Notes: generated by a model not told the origin, from the sequence alone. A DNA stretch of 6,191 nt from Nitrospira sp. (GCA_016873525.1 VGXD01000132.1:1-6191); one strand, 5' to 3'; shown: positions 1 to 5,368, counted from the first letter of the stretch. Numbers and translations are program-made.

Positions 1-66
1 AGCCATCGGGAAAAGGGCATGGAAGGTCGTTTGGAAGTCCGCTCAGGGGTGTCGCCATCGCCATGA
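1..66 (+). CDS. Possible 3' end of an upstream gene (partial)
   Basis: The first reading frame is open from the window edge to a TGA at 64-66, giving about 21 C-terminal residues rich in Gly, Ser, Arg and Pro and ending SGVSPSP. The stop overlaps the ATG of the next gene as ATGA, a common arrangement in translationally coupled operons, and this is the main reason to list it. The other two plus frames are also open to the left edge, so the frame choice is not proved. No family can be recognised from so short a tail. Confidence 0.3.
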   Translation, partial: SHREKGMEGRLEVRSGVSPSP

Positions 67-1094
67 GGTCCAGCCATCCGCTGTTGAACGATCTGCTCAA
101 GCGGGTCTCCCGTTCGTTCTATCTCACGCTGAATGTGCTGCCGCAGTCGGTGCGAGCGCCGATCGGTTTGGCCTATCTGTTTGCGCGGGCCGCCGACACG
201 ATCGCGGACACCGATCTGATCGACCGTGATCGCCGGCTTCTCTTGCTCAAGCGATTCAAGGCGCAGTTTGCCGGAGAGCGCGTGGATTGGGAGGAGGTGC
301 GCGCCATCCAAGCCTCGCTGGCTCCCTGTCAGACGGCCGGCGCCGAGCGGAGGCTCCTGGAACAACTGGAAGCGTGCTTCCGTCTCTATCTGGATTTTGC
401 GGCCGAGGACCGCGAGCGCATCAGAACGTTAATGGGGACCCTGACCAACGGCATGGAGATGGACTTGACGGTGTTTCCCGGCCAGACGGTTCAGAACCTC
501 ACGGCGCTCCCCACGATGGCCGACCTGGATCGCTACACCTATTACGTGGCCGGCTGCGTGGGGGAGTTTTGGACCGCGATGGTCTGCGCCCATCGGCCGG
601 CCCTGGCCCACTGGAACCCATCCGAGATGGCGAAGGTCGGCGTGAGATTCGGCAAGGGGCTTCAACTCACCAATATCCTGAAAGACTTGGCCGGTGACCT
701 GCAGCGGGGACGCTGTTATGTGCCGGCTTCGCTGCTGACGGACGCCGGACTGACGCCGCAGGACTTGCTGGACAAGGCCCACTTTGCGAAAGCTCGGCCT
801 GTGCTCGACAAGCTGCTGAAGATGGCCTTGGACCATCTCGACCAGGGGTGGCTCTACACGATGGCCATCCCACGCCGGGAGGTCCGGCTTCGCCTTGCCT
901 GCATGTGGCCGATTCTGTTCGCCGGCGCGACCCTGCAGCGCTTGGCATCCTCGCCCGATTGGCTGGCCCCCTCGGCATCCCTGAAGATCACGAAGGGGCA
1001 AGTCTACCGAATCATGGCCCTCACGATCCTGACCGCCGGCTGCGGCTACGTCGGAACCGCCCTGTGGGGCCGCCTGCGGAAACAGGTGGTTTGA
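63..1094 (+). CDS. Squalene/phytoene synthase family protein (squalene synthase-like)
   Basis: A 343-residue trans-isoprenyl diphosphate synthase of the head-to-head type, expected to condense two farnesyl diphosphates, probably to squalene for hopanoid or related lipid synthesis. Both Mg-diphosphate motifs are visible: DTIAD at residues 45-49 and DLAGD at 208-212 within NILKDLAGD. The segment YYVAGCVGEFW (160-170) resembles the eukaryotic squalene synthase YVAGLVG block that holds the catalytic tyrosine (human Tyr171; here Tyr161). Near the C-terminus, LKITKGQVYRIM (307-318) resembles the eukaryotic VKIRKGQA segment and is followed by a hydrophobic stretch (about 316-336) that may be a membrane anchor. 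The N-terminal SRSFYLTL block is typical of the family. ATG at 63 is the only ordinary in-frame start visible, though the frame is open to the left edge; the AGGGG at 45-49 is a distant, weak ribosome site, so coupling to the upstream gene is plausible. It differs from typical HpnC/HpnD sequences. The exact product (squalene, dehydrosqualene or phytoene) is inferred. Confidence 0.88.
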   Translation: MRSSHPLLNDLLKRVSRSFYLTLNVLPQSVRAPIGLAYLFARAADTIADTDLIDRDRRLLLLKRFKAQFAGERVDWEEVRAIQASLAPCQTAGAERRLLEQLEACFRLYLDFAAEDRERIRTLMGTLTNGMEMDLTVFPGQTVQNLTALPTMADLDRYTYYVAGCVGEFWTAMVCAHRPALAHWNPSEMAKVGVRFGKGLQLTNILKDLAGDLQRGRCYVPASLLTDAGLTPQDLLDKAHFAKARPVLDKLLKMALDHLDQGWLYTMAIPRREVRLRLACMWPILFAGATLQRLASSPDWLAPSASLKITKGQVYRIMALTILTAGCGYVGTALWGRLRKQVV

Positions 1095-1172
1095 TGGTAA
1101 TGGCGTTGACTTGGCCACTACCCCCAGGCTTGGATGGAGCGGATGTGCGGTGAGGGTAGCACCATCGCGCAA

Positions 1173-1226
1173 GATACGCCTCGGTGGCTGTCTAGGCGCT
1201 GCCCGCCCTTCTCCAACCGAGGTATC
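1173..1226. terminator. Inverted repeat between convergent genes, possible terminator
   Basis: GATAC-(GC)-CTCGGT at 1173-1185 pairs with ACCGAGGTATC at 1216-1226, giving 11 base pairs with a two-base bulge. The 30-base loop contains a smaller GGCG/CGCC stem at 1195-1207. It lies between the stop at 1094 and the minus-strand stop at 1230. On the plus strand a T5 run (1234-1238) follows seven bases after the stem; on the minus strand no T run follows. A terminator role is inferred from the position and is weak for the minus-strand genes. Confidence 0.35.
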
Positions 1227-1229
1227 CCC

Positions 1230-1550
1230 CTACTTTTTCTGCGGCTCCAGCACCTTGTTGCCCTTGCGGAACACCGCATAGATGGCCTGCGAGGGGCAGG
1301 CGTCGAGACAGAGCCGGCAACCTTCCAGACAGCGGGAAGCATCGAACCGGAGGGGCGGGGTCGAAACCCAGGCGCCGGTCGGGCAGACTGGAATGCAAAT
1401 GGCATTATGGGTGCACCGGTCTGGGTGGCGGACAAGCGAATCCCTATTGAGCATCATGGGGGTGACTCCTTCGAACAAGGCCTTGGAAAACATTTCGAGC
1501 ATGTTCACGGCTGATCTCGCCTCATCGTTACTTGTCTGATTTCCATTCAT
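1230..1550 (-). CDS. 4Fe-4S ferredoxin-like protein with one incomplete cysteine motif
   Basis: A 106-residue small iron-sulfur protein, probably a cytoplasmic electron carrier. The first motif is C46-x5-C52-x3-C56-P; compared with CxxCxxCxxxCP the second cysteine is replaced by Asn49. The second motif is C74-x3-C78-x2-C81-x3-C85-P. That gives seven cysteines, so at least one [4Fe-4S] cluster is expected and the other may be a [3Fe-4S], have a non-cysteine ligand or be absent. The first 40 residues precede the cluster domain and match no domain I know; the tail is lysine-rich (EPQKK). The start overlaps the last 23 bases of the preceding minus-strand gene, which suggests translational coupling. 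The site upstream of ATG 1550 is weak (GGTGG), and Met17 or Met20 are alternative starts. Partner and pathway are unknown. It is the last gene of the four-gene minus-strand cluster. Confidence 0.82.
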   Translation of the reverse strand: MNGNQTSNDEARSAVNMLEMFSKALFEGVTPMMLNRDSLVRHPDRCTHNAICIPVCPTGAWVSTPPLRFDASRCLEGCRLCLDACPSQAIYAVFRKGNKVLEPQKK

Positions 1551-1950
1551 CCACCAACTGGCGCAGCCGGTCTTTGAGTTCTGGGATAGGCTCCAGGTTG
1601 TTCTGGATTGCGCCCAGGATTTTCTCCAGCCGCGCGTGGCGCAGCGCCTCTTTGTCTTGACGTACGAGCCGGTCGTATTCGGTAAACGCCTCTTCGTGCG
1701 CAGGTTCGAGGAGGCGACGGGCGGCGCCCAGCCCCTCCGTCAGTTGCCAAGGCTCCGGGGCGATGGGAGGGACGACGGCGAACGATTTGTCCGAAAAGAC
1801 AACCACGGCGGCGCCGGGCTTGGACGGCAAGGGAAGGACGGCCTCGATCGTTTTGCCCCGGACCTCTTCCCAGGCGGTCGCCAGACCGGGGAATCGTTTC
1901 ATGAAGGCCACCTTTTCGAGGTTGGCTTTCCATTTTTCTTCGACCGGCAT
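1528..1950 (-). CDS. Conserved-looking hypothetical protein, 140 residues
   Basis: I do not recognise this family. The protein is soluble, with no signal peptide or membrane segment. Residues 1-30 (from Met at 1950) are charged and helical-looking; residues 33-61 read as a small beta-rich unit (KTIEAVLPL, AAVVVFSD, SFAVVPP); residues 75-140 are rich in Glu, Lys, Arg and Leu and should form long helices, possibly a coiled coil. There are no cysteines, so it is not itself an iron-sulfur protein. I prefer ATG 1950 because a GGGGGA stretch lies four bases upstream; ATG 1962, four codons earlier, is also in frame but has no visible ribosome site. It sits between two ferredoxin genes on the same strand and overlaps the downstream one, so a role connected with them is plausible but inferred. 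Coding character (acidic/basic/Leu balance, clean stop) is better here than in the overlapping Arg/Gly-rich frames. Confidence 0.72.
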   Translation of the reverse strand: MPVEEKWKANLEKVAFMKRFPGLATAWEEVRGKTIEAVLPLPSKPGAAVVVFSDKSFAVVPPIAPEPWQLTEGLGAARRLLEPAHEEAFTEYDRLVRQDKEALRHARLEKILGAIQNNLEPIPELKDRLRQLVDEWKSDK

Positions 1951-1982
1951 GACGTCCCCCATCGGCTATCGACCAGGTCGGG

Positions 1983-2044
1983 AACGAAGCGTCGTTCGTG
2001 GACGGCGCTTCGCGCCGCGTCTGCACGGCTGAGGCGCCTAGGCG
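1983..2044. repeat. Cluster of three small inverted repeats in an intra-operon gap
   Basis: The gap between two minus-strand genes contains AACGA/TCGTT (1983-1987 with 1992-1996, loop AGCG), CGGCGC/GCGCCG (2003-2008 with 2012-2017, loop TTC), and the perfect palindrome CGCCTAGGCG (2035-2044) directly beside the ferredoxin stop codon. No T run follows on the minus strand, so a strong terminator is not supported. They could be mRNA hairpins that adjust stability or partial termination between cistrons. Confidence 0.4.
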
Positions 2045-2395
2045 TCAGGCTTTCAACGGTTCCAGTTGCTTCGGCGCCGGGTGGTCCGGCATCAACAAGC
2101 GTGCGACGATTTCGCCTTTTACGACGTGGCGCTCCATGATTTCGGTCACGTCCGCTTCCGAGCCCACCCAGTACCAGACCCCCTCCGGATAGATCACCAC
2201 GCTGGGGCCGAGTTCGCAATGGTCCAGACAGCCGGCCTTGTTCGCGCGCACGATGCCCTTCAAGCCCAGCCGATCCGCCTCTTGTTTGAAAAAGGCGTGC
2301 AGGCGTTCGGACCCGCGGTCCGCGCAGCAGCCGCGCGGATCACCCGGGGGGCGTTGATTGATGCAGATGAAAATGTGACGTTTGAATGTGGACAC
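2045..2395 (-). CDS. [2Fe-2S] ferredoxin, thioredoxin-fold (Aquifex type)
   Basis: A 116-residue ferredoxin of the thioredoxin-like [2Fe-2S] family, the fold also seen in NuoE-type subunits and known from Aquifex aeolicus Fd. The cluster ligands align with the Aquifex protein as recalled: Cys11 in the first strand, Cys24 after RPPGDPRG, then Cys56 and Cys60 in AGCLDHCELGP. An extra cysteine, Cys23, sits next to the second ligand where the Aquifex protein has Ser. The block VVIYPEGVWYWVG followed by DVTEIMERHVVKGE is also characteristic. The length is normal for the family. Its start codon is GTG at 2393-2395, 17 bases after the stop of the upstream gene, with only a weak ribosome site, consistent with co-transcription. 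It should be a cytoplasmic one-electron carrier; the partner is unknown. Confidence 0.9.
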   Translation of the reverse strand: MSTFKRHIFICINQRPPGDPRGCCADRGSERLHAFFKQEADRLGLKGIVRANKAGCLDHCELGPSVVIYPEGVWYWVGSEADVTEIMERHVVKGEIVARLLMPDHPAPKQLEPLKA

Positions 2396-2412
2396 GAGGC
2401 GTCTTCAGCACG

Positions 2413-2823
2413 TCATCCGGCCACAGACGGGGAGTCCGCCTGGGCCTGGAAGCGATGGATCAGGGTGTGGACGTCGGCAGGGTCGAGGAGCCGTGAGCCC
2501 CCGGCGGTGCCTTCAAGGAGCAGGATGATCTCTCGGAGGCGCAGGTGGGCGCGTTGCCGCTGTCCGGCGCTGTTGAGTTCCGAGGATTGCCCCGCGCCGA
2601 GCTTGTCCAGCTCGCCTCGGATGTCCCGCACGTCGCGTTGCAGGTTTTTCTGCATCGAACAGCCTTCGCAGAACCACTTGGGGCTCTGGTCCGAGGAAGG
2701 CGAGAGGCGGTCGTAGGTCCGGCCGAAGAAGTCTTTCCCAAGGGACAGCTTCATCAGCGGTCCCCGCTCCGTTCCGCAGGCATCGCACCGTCCGGTCGTG
2801 CCGCTTGCAGGAGAGTCTGTCAC
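2413..2823 (-). CDS. CxxC/CxxC zinc-ribbon-like hypothetical protein
   Basis: A 136-residue protein of unknown function. Two cysteine pairs, C13-x2-C16 (CDAC) and C52-x2-C55 (CEGC), separated by 35 residues, suggest a structural zinc site. Residues 58-110 are charged and probably helical (KNLQRDVRDIRGELDKL, then HLRLREIILLLEG). The start is GTG at 2821-2823: a strong GGAGG (2831-2835 on the complementary strand) lies seven bases upstream. An in-frame extension to 2925 exists but would place the ribosome site and the candidate promoter inside the gene and adds Arg/Gly-rich residues that look non-coding. It is the first gene of the four-gene minus-strand group. A binuclear iron site cannot be excluded, but zinc is more likely from the CxxC spacing. 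Confidence 0.75.
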   Translation of the reverse strand: MTDSPASGTTGRCDACGTERGPLMKLSLGKDFFGRTYDRLSPSSDQSPKWFCEGCSMQKNLQRDVRDIRGELDKLGAGQSSELNSAGQRQRAHLRLREIILLLEGTAGGSRLLDPADVHTLIHRFQAQADSPSVAG

Positions 2824-2855
2824 CGAGTCGCCTCCCTCGTGAACGAATCGGCGCG

Positions 2856-2885
2856 ATCTTACACCAGGGCCTTGTCGCCTGTCCA
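2856..2885 (-). promoter_or_regulatory. Candidate sigma70-type promoter for the minus-strand small-protein operon
   Basis: On the minus strand TGGACA (2880-2885; five of six match to TTGACA) is followed after 18 bases by TAAGAT (2856-2861; four of six match to TATAAT). Transcription would start near 2849, leaving a leader of about 26 bases that contains the GGAGG site of the first gene. The position fits well; activity is inferred. Confidence 0.5.
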
Positions 2886-2931
2886 GCCTGAGGGAGCCGG
2901 TCCGAGGCGTCGGCATCGCATGCAATATCTC

Positions 2932-2960
2932 GTCTCAGGCGGGCCATAACAGGATATAAT
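2932..2960 (+). promoter_or_regulatory. Candidate promoter for ald
   Basis: A perfect TATAAT lies at 2955-2960 in an otherwise GC-rich region, about 42 bases before the ald ATG. The -35 at 17-base spacing (GTCTCA, 2932-2937) is weak, three of six matches, so an activator or relaxed -35 recognition may be involved. Start of transcription would be near 2967. Confidence 0.55.
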
Positions 2961-2990
2961 AGGCCGCGTCGGTTGCAGGCGAGTCAAGCC

Positions 2991-2998
2991 GGAGGAGG
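2991..2998 (+). promoter_or_regulatory. Strong ribosome binding site deciding the ald start
   Basis: GGAGGAGG lies four bases before ATG 3003. This fixes the start at 3003 and excludes the longer TTG-initiated reading frame that would bury this site within coding sequence. Confidence 0.85.
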
Positions 2999-3002
2999 CC
3001 CC

Positions 3003-4106
3003 ATGATCGTCGGTGTGCCGAAGGAAATCAAGGACCAAGAGTTTCGCGTCAGCCTGACGCCGGACGGCGTGGCGACGCTGTGCGCCGCAGGCCATCGGGT
3101 GTGGGTGGAGCCCGGCGCCGGAACGGGAAGCGGGTTCGGCGACGAGGCGTATCAGCAGGCCGGGGCTCAGCTGGCCAAGTCCAAGGCGCAGTTGTTCCAG
3201 GATGCCGAGCTGATCGTCAAAGTGAAGGAGCCGCTGCCGCCCGAATATGCGCTGTTCCGGTCCGGGCAAGTCCTCTTTACCTATCTTCATTTGGCGGCGG
3301 AGGCGGAATTGACGCGGGCGCTGCTCGAAGCGAAGGTGTTGGCCATTGCCTACGAGACGACGGAGAGCGCGGACGGCGGCCTGCCGATGCTCAAGCCCAT
3401 GAGCGAGATCGCCGGGCGTATGGCGGTGCAAGTGGGGGCTCGGTACCTGGAGCGATCCGAGGGCGGGTGCGGTCTGTTGCTGGGCGGCGTGCCGGGGGTG
3501 GCTCCGGCCAAGGTGGTGGTTCTGGGCGCCGGGGTGGTCGGCAGTGCGGCCGCCAGGATGGCGGTCGGCATGGGCGCGCAAGTTACGGTGATTAACTTGG
3601 ACTTGGAGCGGCTGCGCGAATTGGATGAACTCTATCGAGGGCGGATCGTCACCTTGGCGGCCAACCAGCCCTGGATCGATCGGGCGGTGGCGGAGGCGGA
3701 CCTGGCGATCGGCGGGGTGCTGGTGCGTGGGGCCAAGGCGCCCAAGCTGGTCTCCCGCGCCGTGATTGCCCGCATGAAGCCGGGGTCCGTCGTGATCGAT
3801 GTGTCCGTGGATCAGGGCGGGTGTTTTGAGACGACCCGCCCGACCAGCCACTCGGACCCGGTCTATCAAGCGGAGGGGGTGCTTCATTATTGCGTGCCGA
3901 ATATGCCCGGGATTGTGCCCCGCACCGCGACTTTTGCCTTGACCAACGCGACACTTCCCTTTATAGTCCGCATTGCCTCGAGCGGCGTCGAGCGCGCGAT
4001 CCGCGCCGACCCCGGCCTGATGCGCGGGGTCAACGTGGCCGATGGCGCGGTGGCCTGCAAAAGCGTGGCGGAGGCGTTGGGCCTGCCGTGGAAACCGCTG
4101 GTCTGA
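3003..4106 (+). CDS. ald: Alanine dehydrogenase
   Basis: A 367-residue enzyme, close to the usual length of about 371, that interconverts L-alanine and pyruvate plus ammonium with a nicotinamide cofactor. Key residues fall at the same numbers as in the Mycobacterium tuberculosis enzyme: Arg15 (QEFRVSLTPDG), Lys75 (KVKEP), His96 (TYLHLA) and Asp270 (VSVDQGGCFETT, the family signature). The cofactor Rossmann motif is GAGVVG at 175-180. The acidic residue expected at the end of the second Rossmann strand (Asp198 in M. tuberculosis) is Asn198 here, in VTVINLDLERL, with Asp200 two residues on. Start: ATG 3003 is preceded by GGAGGAGG (2991-2998), an excellent ribosome site, and the protein begins MIVGVPKEIK as in the family. 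An upstream in-frame TTG at 2973 is not needed. The gene has its own likely promoter and stands divergent from the ferredoxin cluster, followed 35 bases later by tRNA-Pro. A transhydrogenase alpha subunit is related but longer and lacks this signature. Confidence 0.96.
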   Translation: MIVGVPKEIKDQEFRVSLTPDGVATLCAAGHRVWVEPGAGTGSGFGDEAYQQAGAQLAKSKAQLFQDAELIVKVKEPLPPEYALFRSGQVLFTYLHLAAEAELTRALLEAKVLAIAYETTESADGGLPMLKPMSEIAGRMAVQVGARYLERSEGGCGLLLGGVPGVAPAKVVVLGAGVVGSAAARMAVGMGAQVTVINLDLERLRELDELYRGRIVTLAANQPWIDRAVAEADLAIGGVLVRGAKAPKLVSRAVIARMKPGSVVIDVSVDQGGCFETTRPTSHSDPVYQAEGVLHYCVPNMPGIVPRTATFALTNATLPFIVRIASSGVERAIRADPGLMRGVNVADGAVACKSVAEALGLPWKPLV

Positions 4107-4141
4107 ATTCGTCGATACGGTCCGGTCAATAAAACTCGGTT

Positions 4142-4218
4142 CGGGGCGTAGCGCAGCCCGGTAGCGCACCGCGTTCGGGACGCGGGAGTCGCAGGTTCAA
4201 ATCCTGTCGCCCCGACCA
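4142..4218 (+). tRNA. tRNA-Pro (anticodon CGG)
   Basis: A complete 77-base tRNA. The acceptor stem CGGGGCG (4142-4148) pairs with CGCCCCG (4208-4214), followed by discriminator A and an encoded CCA (4216-4218). The anticodon stem CCGCG/CGCGG (4169-4173 and 4181-4185) encloses the loop TTCGGGA with anticodon CGG at 4176-4178, which reads CCG proline codons. The T arm is GCAGG-TTCAAAT-CCTGT (4191-4207). C1:G72 is the usual bacterial proline identity pair. No strong dedicated promoter is visible in the 35 bases after ald, so read-through from ald is possible. Confidence 0.97.
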
Positions 4219-4219
4219 A

Positions 4220-4306
4220 AAAGACCGATAAGTTCTGAAGAGGATGTGAAGCCGGCGAGCGCCTTTCAAGCGAACGGCGCTCGGGTAAAGTCTTACTTTG
4301 GTCTTT
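4220..4306. repeat. Nested inverted repeats downstream of tRNA-Pro
   Basis: AAAGACC (4220-4226) is complementary to GGTCTTT (4300-4306), and between them CGAGCGCC (4256-4263) pairs perfectly with GGCGCTCG (4276-4283) around a 12-base loop. The inner stem is followed by a mixed T-containing tract rather than a clean T run, so it is a poor intrinsic terminator by textbook criteria but could end the ald-tRNA transcript or protect its 3' end. The rest of the 4219-4440 gap shows no convincing gene. Confidence 0.4.
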
Positions 4307-4440
4307 GGTCATTTGATTTCAATCTTGCGGGATCGAACCCTCCCTCGGCGTCGTGATTCTCCCCTGACCCCTGTCATCGTTTTCCGGATCGTCGCAGGGC
4401 GGAGCTTGCAGGCCAGGTTCCGGCATGAAGGCCGACGAGC

Positions 4441-4728
4441 ATGACGGCACGACCATCGGTCAGGGCGCGGATCATGGTGAGCGGGGGAGTGCAGGGGGTG
4501 GGCTACCGCGCGTTCGTTCAGCGGGAAGCCATGCAAAAGGGGTTGCGCGGCGAGGTGTGTAACCTCGCCGATGGGCGGGTCGCAGTGGAGGTGGAGGGAG
4601 CACAGAACGTCGTCGATGCGTTCATCGAATCCCTGCGTGTCGGCCCGCCGCTGGCGCGGGTGGCCCGGGTGGACGTGGAGTGGGAGCCGCCGACCGGCCG
4701 GCAGGCGGGATTCAGTATCCGGTATTGA
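4441..4728 (+). CDS. acyP: Acylphosphatase
   Basis: A 95-residue protein, normal for acylphosphatase, a small cytoplasmic alpha/beta enzyme that hydrolyses the carboxyl-phosphate bond of acyl phosphates. The signature GGVQGVGYR (15-23) carries the phosphate-binding loop and catalytic Arg23, and GEVCNLADGRV (37-47) carries catalytic Asn41; both numbers match the classical muscle enzyme. Gly16 replaces the common Arg of GRVQGVGFR and GEVCN replaces GWVRN, so the motif edges differ although the two catalytic residues are kept. ATG 4441 has a modest GAAGG site nine bases upstream. It precedes apt by 67 bases on the same strand with no obvious promoter between, so co-transcription is likely. No functional link to apt is known to me. 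Confidence 0.92.
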   Translation: MTARPSVRARIMVSGGVQGVGYRAFVQREAMQKGLRGEVCNLADGRVAVEVEGAQNVVDAFIESLRVGPPLARVARVDVEWEPPTGRQAGFSIRY

Positions 4729-4795
4729 CGGAGCCTGCCGTGTCGAAGGGCGGTACGGAGGACGGAGTCGAGCAATCAGGGAAGGGATCAGGACG

Positions 4796-5311
4796 ATGGA
4801 TTACAAAAAACTGATTCGTGAGGTGCCGGATTTCCCCAAGCCGGGCATTCTCTTCTACGACATTACGACCTTGCTCAAGGACGCACAGGCGTTTCGCGCC
4901 ATCCAGGAAGAGATGTGCCATCGATACCGCGATCAACGGATTTCGAAGGTGATCGGCATCGAGTCCCGCGGGTTCATCCTCGGCAGCACCCTGGCCTATC
5001 AGCTTGGCGCCGGTTTTGTGCCGATGCGAAAGCCCGGCAAGCTCCCGGCCAACACGTTCGAGGTCAAATATAATCTGGAATACGGAAGCAATTCACTGGC
5101 GGTGCACCGCGATGCGGTTGCGATGGGCGAGCGGGTCTTGATCGTCGATGACCTCCTGGCCACCGGGGGGACGGCCGCGGCGGCCGTGTACCTGACTCGT
5201 CAACTCGGCGCCGAAATCGTGGGGCTGGTCGTGCTGGTGGAGTTGCTGGGGTTGAAGGGCCGCGACAAGCTGGAAGACTGCCCGGTCCATTCCATGATTA
5301 CCTATGCCTGA
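4796..5311 (+). CDS. apt: Adenine phosphoribosyltransferase
   Basis: A 171-residue cytoplasmic purine-salvage enzyme that makes AMP and diphosphate from adenine and PRPP. The PRPP-binding loop VLIVDDLLATGGT is at residues 114-126, with Asp118 and Asp119. Other family blocks are present: the N-terminal DFPKPGILFYDITTLLKD (12-29), GIESRGF (54-60), the flexible RKPGKLP loop (78-84) and LEYGSNSLAVH (94-104). The length fits the usual 170-180 residues and the protein ends normally with HSMITYA. ATG 4796 is chosen because translation starts MDYKKLIREVPDFPKPG as in the family; AGG lies three bases upstream and GGAAGGG slightly further. The frame is open far upstream through acyP, but that part is a shadow. 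Probably co-transcribed with the acylphosphatase gene. Confidence 0.97.
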   Translation: MDYKKLIREVPDFPKPGILFYDITTLLKDAQAFRAIQEEMCHRYRDQRISKVIGIESRGFILGSTLAYQLGAGFVPMRKPGKLPANTFEVKYNLEYGSNSLAVHRDAVAMGERVLIVDDLLATGGTAAAAVYLTRQLGAEIVGLVVLVELLGLKGRDKLEDCPVHSMITYA

Positions 5312-5368
5312 GCCGCCCGCATGGCCCGCCTGATCGCGCGTCCCCTTGGAGCCCTGCGCCGATCGTGT

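Noticed and set aside
1547..2026. Minus-strand 159-residue open frame overlapping the 140-residue hypothetical gene
   Set aside because: It is very Arg/Gly/Pro-rich, typical of a shifted frame in GC-rich DNA, and has no recognisable ribosome site; the 1528-1950 frame has balanced composition.
2824..2925. 34-residue N-terminal extension of the zinc-ribbon-like gene
   Set aside because: The extension is Arg/Gly-rich, and a GGAGG site precedes the internal GTG at 2823; the candidate promoter also falls inside the extension.
2973..3002. Ten-residue N-terminal extension of ald from TTG
   Set aside because: The strong GGAGGAGG site lies inside it and the family starts at MIVGVPKE; ATG 3003 is the start.
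2859..4169. Minus-strand 436-residue open frame
   Set aside because: It is the antisense shadow of ald, rich in His, Arg, Gly and Pro with no domain, and the plus-strand ald is certain.
3887..4312. Minus-strand 141-residue open frame containing GATGFEPATPASRTRCATGL
   Set aside because: This peptide is the antisense translation of the tRNA-Pro gene, a well-known source of spurious protein annotations; the rest is antisense to ald.
4571..4795. Upstream extension of the apt reading frame
   Set aside because: It overlaps acyP in another frame and is Trp/Arg-rich shadow sequence; the apt family start is at 4796.
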